Shown in pieces: positions 58,723 through 64,000 of a stretch of DNA of 64,000 nt (position 1 is the stretch's first letter; each line of letters starts with the position of its first letter). This DNA comes from Sphingobacteriales bacterium 44-15 (lineage in GTDB: Bacteria > Bacteroidota > Bacteroidia > Chitinophagales > Chitinophagaceae): NCBI GenBank assembly GCA_001899685.1, contig MKWG01000045.1, positions 108,331 through 172,330 of the forward strand. The letters are read 5' to 3'. Under the pieces are notes generated by a model that saw nothing but the letters and a program-made list of their open reading frames with translations, was not told the origin of the DNA and did no database searches. A program made the translations under genes and the position numbers.

Positions 58723-60279
58723 TTGAGTTCAAGCAATAATAAACGGATAGCTAAAAATACCCTGGTACTGTATTTCAGGATGCTGCTTATAATGGGAGTA
58801 TCCTTATATTCAGTCAGGATAGTTTTAAATTCCCTGGGACCATCTGATTACGGGATTTATAGTGTGGTTGGCGGAATTATTGTCATGTTTTCTTTTCTAA
58901 GTTCTACAATGGCTGCCGCGTCGCAGCGTTTCTTTTCTTTTGCACTTGGCAGGGGTGATTTTGATCAACTAAAAAAGCTGTTCAGTTTGACCATGACAAT
59001 TTATGTGATCATTGGGATAATAATAGTGGTTTTGGCTGAGACTATAGGCCTATGGTTTTTAAATTCAAAAATGAACATCCCTGCCGGGCGTATTCACGCT
59101 GCTAACTGGGTTTATCAGTTTGCGATATTGTCGTTTATGATGACGATGTTTACGATTCCTTATAATGCACTGATCATTGCCCATGAGCAAATGGAAGCGT
59201 TTGCATATATCAGTATCATTGAAGCGGTACTTAAACTACTGATTGTTTTATTATTAGATTTTTTTCACTTTGACAAGTTAAAGTTGTACGCTTTGCTTGT
59301 TTTTTGTGTTACCACGATAGTGACTTTACTGAATCGGACTTATTGCAGAAAACGATTTTCAGAATCCAAGCTCTCGTTTTATTGGGATTCAGGTATGTTT
59401 AAGGAAGTTATTGGCTATTCAGGATGGAATCTGATGGGAACGATCGCAGTTTTGATCAGAGATCAGGGGACAAATATATTGCTGAACCTATTTTTTGGCA
59501 CTCTTATTAACGCAGCAAGGGGTATAGCTTTTCAGGTTAATAGTGTTATAAGTCAGTTCTCTAATAACTTTTTAGTTTCCGTTAATCCTCAAATTGTAAA
59601 ATATTATGCCGGAGGAAAAAGAGAAGAAATGTTCAGCCTCGTTTTCAGAAGTTCAAAATTTGCTTTCTTTCTTTTATTTACGCTTTCATTACCTGTCTTA
59701 CTGGAAACAAAATTTATTTTATCTGTGTGGTTGAAAAGCCTCCCCGACCAGGTTGTTTTATTTACAAGATTAATTATTATAAATGCACTGATAGATTCTG
59801 TGTCAATTCCATTAATAACGTCTGCCCTGGCTACAGGTAAAATAAGGCGTTATCAAATCATTGTTGGAGGAATAATGCTGCTGAATCTTCCCATTTCTCT
59901 ACTTTTATTGAAATTAGGGTTCCCCGCATACATTACAATTTGCGTTGCTATTTTTATTTCAGTTATTAATTTATTTTCACGTTTATGGATGTTGAAAGAA
60001 ATGATCCAATTTCCTGTAATTGAATATCTAAAAAAAGTCATTATAAGAATTTTAATAATTGCTTTTTTTGCCTACTTTATTATCTGGACTTTGCAGGTCA
60101 GGCTGCCCGCCGGCTTTGGTAAGCTGGTAATTATTACAATAGCAGACATCTTAATAATAACAATTTTAGTTTATTTTCTCGGCATGTCGAAAATTGAAAG
60201 ACATAAGGTTAAACAAATGGTGGCAGGTAAATTAACACAAGCGAGGCTTTCCAAGAAAAACAATAAACACAACAGATAG
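58723..60279 (+). CDS. polysaccharide flippase (Wzx/MATE-like)
   Basis: 518 residues, starting with TTG (58723). It has about twelve hydrophobic segments, starting with a short charged tail, then LVLYFRMLLIMGVSLYSVRIV and GIYSVVGGIIVMFSFLS. This matches the polysaccharide transporter family that flips lipid-linked repeat units across the inner membrane for Wzy-type assembly. A basic C-terminal tail (QARLSKKNNKHNR) is cytosolic. It is the first gene of an operon of four with 2-3 base gaps. Its DNA is clearly AT-richer than upstream genes, consistent with transfer. Confidence 0.9.
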   Translation: MSSSNNKRIAKNTLVLYFRMLLIMGVSLYSVRIVLNSLGPSDYGIYSVVGGIIVMFSFLSSTMAAASQRFFSFALGRGDFDQLKKLFSLTMTIYVIIGIIIVVLAETIGLWFLNSKMNIPAGRIHAANWVYQFAILSFMMTMFTIPYNALIIAHEQMEAFAYISIIEAVLKLLIVLLLDFFHFDKLKLYALLVFCVTTIVTLLNRTYCRKRFSESKLSFYWDSGMFKEVIGYSGWNLMGTIAVLIRDQGTNILLNLFFGTLINAARGIAFQVNSVISQFSNNFLVSVNPQIVKYYAGGKREEMFSLVFRSSKFAFFLLFTLSLPVLLETKFILSVWLKSLPDQVVLFTRLIIINALIDSVSIPLITSALATGKIRRYQIIVGGIMLLNLPISLLLLKLGFPAYITICVAIFISVINLFSRLWMLKEMIQFPVIEYLKKVIIRILIIAFFAYFIIWTLQVRLPAGFGKLVIITIADILIITILVYFLGMSKIERHKVKQMVAGKLTQARLSKKNNKHNR

Positions 60280-60281
60280 TT

Positions 60282-61682
60282 ATGCATATTCAGGATTTAT
60301 TTAAGACTGTGGTAAATGGAGGCTATTGTATTGGCTGTGGAGCTTGTGCATCACTTAGCGACTCTCCAATCGAAATTAGATTTGATGAAGATAAAAAGCT
60401 GCAACCTTATATCAAACAAGACGATACTGAAGACAATATGACCGTATCTGCTTTACTTGTTTGCCCCTTCTCCGGAAAAAGTAAAAATGAAGACGAAATT
60501 GGTGAAGAACTATACAGTAAGATCGGGAATAAAAATGATAAACTGGGATACGCAGCAGCAACATATGCAGGCTTTGTAAAAGAAGCTTCTTTTAGAGAAA
60601 ATGGCAGCTCCGGAGGGATGGGATCCTGGATCATGGCTGAATTATTCCGGGAAGGATATATTGATAGTGTAATACATATTCATAGTAATACCCCTGATGA
60701 AAATAACCCCAAATTATTTCAATATACCATTTCCTCTACTCTTGAGGATATATATGCCGGCGCCAAATCCAGGTATTATCCTATTGAACTATCTGCAGTC
60801 ATTAAAGAAGTGAAAGAAAGACCAGGGAGATATGCTTTTGTGGGTTTGCCCTGCTTTGTAAAATCTGTCAGATTATTAATGATGCAGGACCCAATTTTAA
60901 AAGAACGTATACTCTTTTGTATGGGGCTGGTATGCGGGCATTTAAAAAGTGCTCATTTTGCCAGTATGTGGGCCTGGCAGGTAGGAATATTTCCTGATAA
61001 TCTAATATCAATTGACTTCAGAACAAAACTAAAAGATTACGGTGCAAATCAGTACGGAATTACAGCAAAAGGTTTAGTAGAAGGGAAGGCTATTACAAGA
61101 GTAAGCCCTCCATTAAAAGAGCTTTTTGGGGCAGACTGGGGCTGGGGGTTGTTTAAGTATAAAGCTTGCGATTACTGTGATGATGTTGTTGCTGAAACGG
61201 CAGATGTGACCATTGGAGATGCATGGCTACCGCAGTATGTAAAGGATGCAGAAGGCACAAATGTAATTATAATAAGGGATGAACGGATTAATAATATTTT
61301 AAATAAAGCAAAATCTCAAAATAGGATACATCTTGATAAGTTAACACCAGATCAGGTAATAAGTTCTCAAAGTTCTGGTTTTGCACATAGACGTGAGGGG
61401 CTTTCTTACAGGCTATCTCTATTAGAAAAAGCCTCGCAGTGGTATCCCCCCAAAAGAGTTCAACCTTCAGATAAAGCAGTAGACAATAAAACCAAAAGAA
61501 AACTGGACTTGAGAATTATTTTATCAGAAAAAAGCCACGAATATTTTAAAGAAGCCTTGGCAAAGAAATCTTTTGATCTATTAAAGACTAAGCTAATGCC
61601 ATTCATAAATGAATACTATCAATTGTATAAAACGAGCTATGTAAAAAAAATTTTTACCAGATTAAAGAAACGCTTTTTATAG
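60282..61682 (+). CDS. FrhB-like protein (coenzyme F420 hydrogenase/dehydrogenase beta-subunit domain) of a polysaccharide operon
   Basis: 466 residues. A 4Fe-4S-type motif, GGYCIGCGAC, opens the protein, and the FrhB domain follows (about 90-400; RENGSSGGMGSW, GLPCFVKSVRLLM, CDYCDDVVAETADVTIGDAW). The family is named for methanogen hydrogenases, but homologues in glycan operons carry out unknown redox or reductive steps. Flanks: flippase before, pyruvyl transferase after. The pairing with pyruvyl transferase is a known theme in surface polysaccharide loci. The reaction is unknown. Confidence 0.88.
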   Translation: MHIQDLFKTVVNGGYCIGCGACASLSDSPIEIRFDEDKKLQPYIKQDDTEDNMTVSALLVCPFSGKSKNEDEIGEELYSKIGNKNDKLGYAAATYAGFVKEASFRENGSSGGMGSWIMAELFREGYIDSVIHIHSNTPDENNPKLFQYTISSTLEDIYAGAKSRYYPIELSAVIKEVKERPGRYAFVGLPCFVKSVRLLMMQDPILKERILFCMGLVCGHLKSAHFASMWAWQVGIFPDNLISIDFRTKLKDYGANQYGITAKGLVEGKAITRVSPPLKELFGADWGWGLFKYKACDYCDDVVAETADVTIGDAWLPQYVKDAEGTNVIIIRDERINNILNKAKSQNRIHLDKLTPDQVISSQSSGFAHRREGLSYRLSLLEKASQWYPPKRVQPSDKAVDNKTKRKLDLRIILSEKSHEYFKEALAKKSFDLLKTKLMPFINEYYQLYKTSYVKKIFTRLKKRFL

Positions 61683-61685
61683 AAT

Positions 61686-62834
61686 ATGAAAATTTGCATT
61701 TTTACCTTGCCTCTACACACTAATTATGGTGGTATTATTCAGGCAACTGCGTTAAAAACCTATTTGGAAAGCAAGGGGCACGAAGTTTGGCTGCTGGATA
61801 GAAAAAAGGGGAATCTAAATATTATCTCACATATCTTTTTTGTAATAAAAAAAGGAGTTAGGCGCTTTGTATTGCGCGAGAAAAATATCTCGTTTAAAAA
61901 AAAGACTTTGAGCCCGGAGGAAGTTGCAATAAATAGAAATAGCCAGGCTTTTATTGACAAGTATTTAAATAAAAAAACTGAACCGTTCTACTCTTCTCAT
62001 CAACTAACAACAAAGTTCGATTCTTATAATTTTGATTTATGTATTGTAGGGAGCGATCAGGTTTGGAGACCGGCCTATACACCACAAATAACCGATTACT
62101 TTGGATGTTTTTTAAAGAAAAACACTAAAACACGGATTATAAGTTATGCGGCATCATTTGGGACTGACAAACCGGAGCTGTCTAAATCGCGGTTAAACAT
62201 TTGTAAGTCAGGAATACAAAAATTTACTGCTGTCTCTGTTAGAGAAAGCAGTGGAGTTGTATTTTGTAAGAATGAACTAAGCGTAGACGCAACTCACGTA
62301 TTAGATCCTACAATGCTTTTGAATAAATCAGATTATATAAAAATAATTGAAAGCTCAAAAGTAAAAAAACATAGCGGACAGTTAATGACTTATATTCTAG
62401 ATTATTCGGAAGAAAAGAAGAAAGTGATTGATTTATTGTCCGATACATTGAAATATGAAGTTTTTTCAACTATTCCTAAATATGGCGACAAACATAATAT
62501 CCAGCCATTGGACGAAGATCAGTTTAAGCTTGAATTTTGGTTAAGAGGCTTTTACGATGCTTCATTAATTGTCACAGATTCCTTTCATGCATGTGTGTTT
62601 TCTATTATATTTAATAAGCCTTTTATTGTGTATGGTAATAAACAAAGAGGTGTTGCCAGGTTTCAATCTTTATTACAAATGTTTAACCTTGAAGACCAAT
62701 ATATTGAATCGGGTAATGAGTTAATAAATGTTGATAAATTTTTTACTATTGATTGGGTAAGGGTCAATAACATTTGGGAAGAAAAGAAATTGTTGTCCGA
62801 AAAGTTTCTTCATCACCAATTGAAACAATTATGA
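61686..62834 (+). CDS. polysaccharide pyruvyl transferase
   Basis: 382 residues with the fold of CsaB-type enzymes that put pyruvate ketals on sugars. N-terminal LPLHTNYGGIIQATALKTYL and the motifs VGSDQVWRPAY, ISYAASFG, and VTDSFHACVFSIIFNKPF are typical. It acts on a glycan at the inner membrane. The stop overlaps the next gene's ATG (ATGA at 62831-62834), so the two are translationally coupled. Confidence 0.92.
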   Translation: MKICIFTLPLHTNYGGIIQATALKTYLESKGHEVWLLDRKKGNLNIISHIFFVIKKGVRRFVLREKNISFKKKTLSPEEVAINRNSQAFIDKYLNKKTEPFYSSHQLTTKFDSYNFDLCIVGSDQVWRPAYTPQITDYFGCFLKKNTKTRIISYAASFGTDKPELSKSRLNICKSGIQKFTAVSVRESSGVVFCKNELSVDATHVLDPTMLLNKSDYIKIIESSKVKKHSGQLMTYILDYSEEKKKVIDLLSDTLKYEVFSTIPKYGDKHNIQPLDEDQFKLEFWLRGFYDASLIVTDSFHACVFSIIFNKPFIVYGNKQRGVARFQSLLQMFNLEDQYIESGNELINVDKFFTIDWVRVNNIWEEKKLLSEKFLHHQLKQL

Positions 62835-63802
62835 ATTTAGTTTCAGTCATTGTTCCGGTTTATAATGCAGAAAAATGGCTACCCCGATGTATTGAAAGTA
62901 TACTTCATCAAACTTATGAGGATTTTGAAATTATTTTGGTAAATGATGGAAGTAAAGATAATTCCTTACAAGTATGCCAACAATATCAACAAAAAGACAA
63001 AAGAATAAAAGTTTTAAGTCAGCCTAATCAGGGAGTCACTGCAGCTCGCAAAGCAGGCTTATCATATTCACGGGGAAAGTGGATAGTTTTTGCAGATGCC
63101 GATGATTATTTAGAAAACAGTTCAATCACAATTCTAGTAGATGCCGCTGTTGCTAACCAATGCGATCTGGTTAAAGGCTCTTTTGTAGGTACCGGCAGCG
63201 GAAGGCTTTGGGTACATAAAAAATTGGGTGTAATGAACCATAGTGAATATTTACATTCTTATGCTGAGTTTAAAACATACGGGGTTGTATATGCATCCAT
63301 TTATTCTAAACATTTATTCCAGGATTCTACTTTTTCATTTGGCAGAGATATTAAAATCGGGGAAGATGTATTGATGAATATTGATATAGCCTTGCGAACA
63401 GAAAAAGCTGTGAATATTGATAATATCATCTATAATTATTTTGACAATGAAGAATCTGTAATGAGAACAAAACTCAAGCATCCATCCTACATACACAGAT
63501 TCTATGATTTATTCCTTGGATTGTTAGGCAGGTCGTTGCCTGTGGAATCTCTAATAACATCCATAAATCATATAGAAAACATTGAGCTGCTAAATGCTTT
63601 TTTTTCTCCATATATTGAATATACCGAAACAGACTTCAGATTTATTAAGAGCCGAATTTTAAAGGACAGGAACGCTTTTCATGGAAAGCCGTTTTTTTAT
63701 AGCATTCTAATTCAAAGTAACATACTAACAAGGCTCTTTAAGCTAAGCTCTAAAGCGGTGGCGGGTATTTTGTTTAATAAGAACGTTGATATTTTAAAAT
63801 AA
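62831..63802 (+). CDS. glycosyltransferase family 2
   Basis: 323 residues from the ATG at 62831; an upstream ATG (62774) would lie inside the previous gene. It has the GT-A motif SVIVPVYNAEKWLPRC, nucleotide-sugar binding NDGSKDNSL, and the DXD-like metal site ADADDYLEN. It probably adds a sugar to the lipid-linked repeat. The C-terminal third is variable and AT-rich, with a short hydrophobic end (LSSKAVAGILFNK). It is the last gene of the operon before the tRNA. Confidence 0.92.
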   Translation: MNLVSVIVPVYNAEKWLPRCIESILHQTYEDFEIILVNDGSKDNSLQVCQQYQQKDKRIKVLSQPNQGVTAARKAGLSYSRGKWIVFADADDYLENSSITILVDAAVANQCDLVKGSFVGTGSGRLWVHKKLGVMNHSEYLHSYAEFKTYGVVYASIYSKHLFQDSTFSFGRDIKIGEDVLMNIDIALRTEKAVNIDNIIYNYFDNEESVMRTKLKHPSYIHRFYDLFLGLLGRSLPVESLITSINHIENIELLNAFFSPYIEYTETDFRFIKSRILKDRNAFHGKPFFYSILIQSNILTRLFKLSSKAVAGILFNKNVDILK

Positions 63803-63853
63803 AAAACCAGCGAATTCCCGCTTCGGTACCTTGAAGCGATAAAGAATTGAAAG

Positions 63854-63935
63854 TGCGGGTGGAGGGACTCGAACCCCCATGCCTCGCGGCGCCAGATCCT
63901 AAGTCTGGTACGTCTGCCAATTTCGCCACACCCGC
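63854..63935 (-). tRNA. tRNA-Leu, anticodon TAG
   Basis: An 82-base tRNA on the minus strand. The acceptor stem is GCGGGTG/CACCCGC, with D-arm, the anticodon stem CCAGA/TCTGG around the loop CTTAGGA (anticodon TAG), a long variable arm typical of Leu, and the T-arm GGGGGTTCGAGTCCC-like sequence. Discriminator is A and the 3' CCA is not encoded. Confidence 0.95.
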
Positions 63936-63981
63936 TGTTGGTCTTTCCATTATAGTAAGACCCGCCCATTTTTGGGGAGGG

Positions 63982-63989
63982 CAAAGGTA
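63982..63989 (-). promoter_or_regulatory. possible -7 box TACCTTTG upstream of tRNA-Leu
   Basis: On the minus strand TACCTTTG lies about 47 bases before the tRNA. The upstream box would be beyond the window edge. Confidence 0.35.
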
Positions 63990-64000
63990 ATAGATTTTAC

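Noticed and set aside
58300-63935. Integrated island with att site at the tRNA-Leu
   Set aside because: No integrase gene or second copy of the tRNA 3' end was seen; only the AT-rich composition suggests transfer.
63712-63984. A minus-strand ORF across the tRNA
   Set aside because: It reads through the tRNA-Leu gene and overlaps the glycosyltransferase end; it is a known type of false ORF.

Overview
The window is chromosomal DNA of a Bacteroidota bacterium, most probably of the Chitinophagaceae or a close relative. The evidence is the fused lpxC-fabZ gene between lpxD and lpxA, a PorX-type response regulator with a PglZ domain, a secreted protein with a type IX secretion (T9SS) sorting tail, the long form of IspG, RicT-like and two-OmpA-domain proteins, and TAnnTTTG boxes ahead of several genes. 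No rRNA, CRISPR array, prophage or classical transposase gene was seen. One tRNA-Leu(TAG) lies at the right edge.

Layout. 0-8.7 kb: an AI-2E-type permease fragment, two unknown proteins, recQ, a kdsD-like isomerase and mannose-1-phosphate guanylyltransferase (CMP-Kdo and GDP-mannose supply), a T9SS cargo protein and a 58-aa ORF. 8.8-14.9 kb (minus strand): acyl-CoA dehydrogenase, helix-hairpin-helix protein, PhnP-like hydrolase, a small conserved protein, OmpA-like protein and porX. 14.9-20.3 kb (plus strand): HD phosphohydrolase, lpxD, lpxC-fabZ, lpxA and an ABC ATPase, i.e. early lipid A synthesis. 20.3-35.4 kb: carboxypeptidase-regulatory-like protein, epimerase, pheS, ftsX, leuS, ferritin, corA, ispG, a lipoprotein, FAH-family hydrolase and serine hydrolase. 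35.5-44.9 kb: GH9-polysaccharide deacetylase fusion, mfd, DUF4870, MutS-like ATPase and dihydroorotase. 45-51.2 kb: an S9 peptidase, a protease-dead UmuD-like protein, LigT-like protein, GxxExxY nuclease, radical SAM protein, DUF488 and DUF2945. 51.3-58.2 kb (minus strand): ricT, recO, clpX, two clpP genes and tig. 58.7-63.8 kb: an AT-rich surface polysaccharide operon of flippase, FrhB-like protein, pyruvyl transferase and glycosyltransferase.

The most unusual content is a set of small palindromic elements spread over the window. Many intergenic regions hold imperfect inverted repeats built from 7-base units (GTGAAAC/GTGAGAC type, or TAAGGTG type), often touching or supplying the stop codon of the adjacent gene. 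Two larger elements with terminal inverted repeats each carry a PD-(D/E)XK-type nuclease. One is a DUF559 domain inserted in frame in the editing domain of leucyl-tRNA synthetase, with 11-bp ends. The other is a GxxExxY gene with perfect 16-bp ends, placed exactly between a LigT-like gene and a radical SAM gene. A heptad repeat is also inserted in frame in ispG. I infer a family of nuclease-linked palindromic mobile elements, with the intergenic repeats as possible non-autonomous relatives. The sequence shows the structures but not the mechanism.
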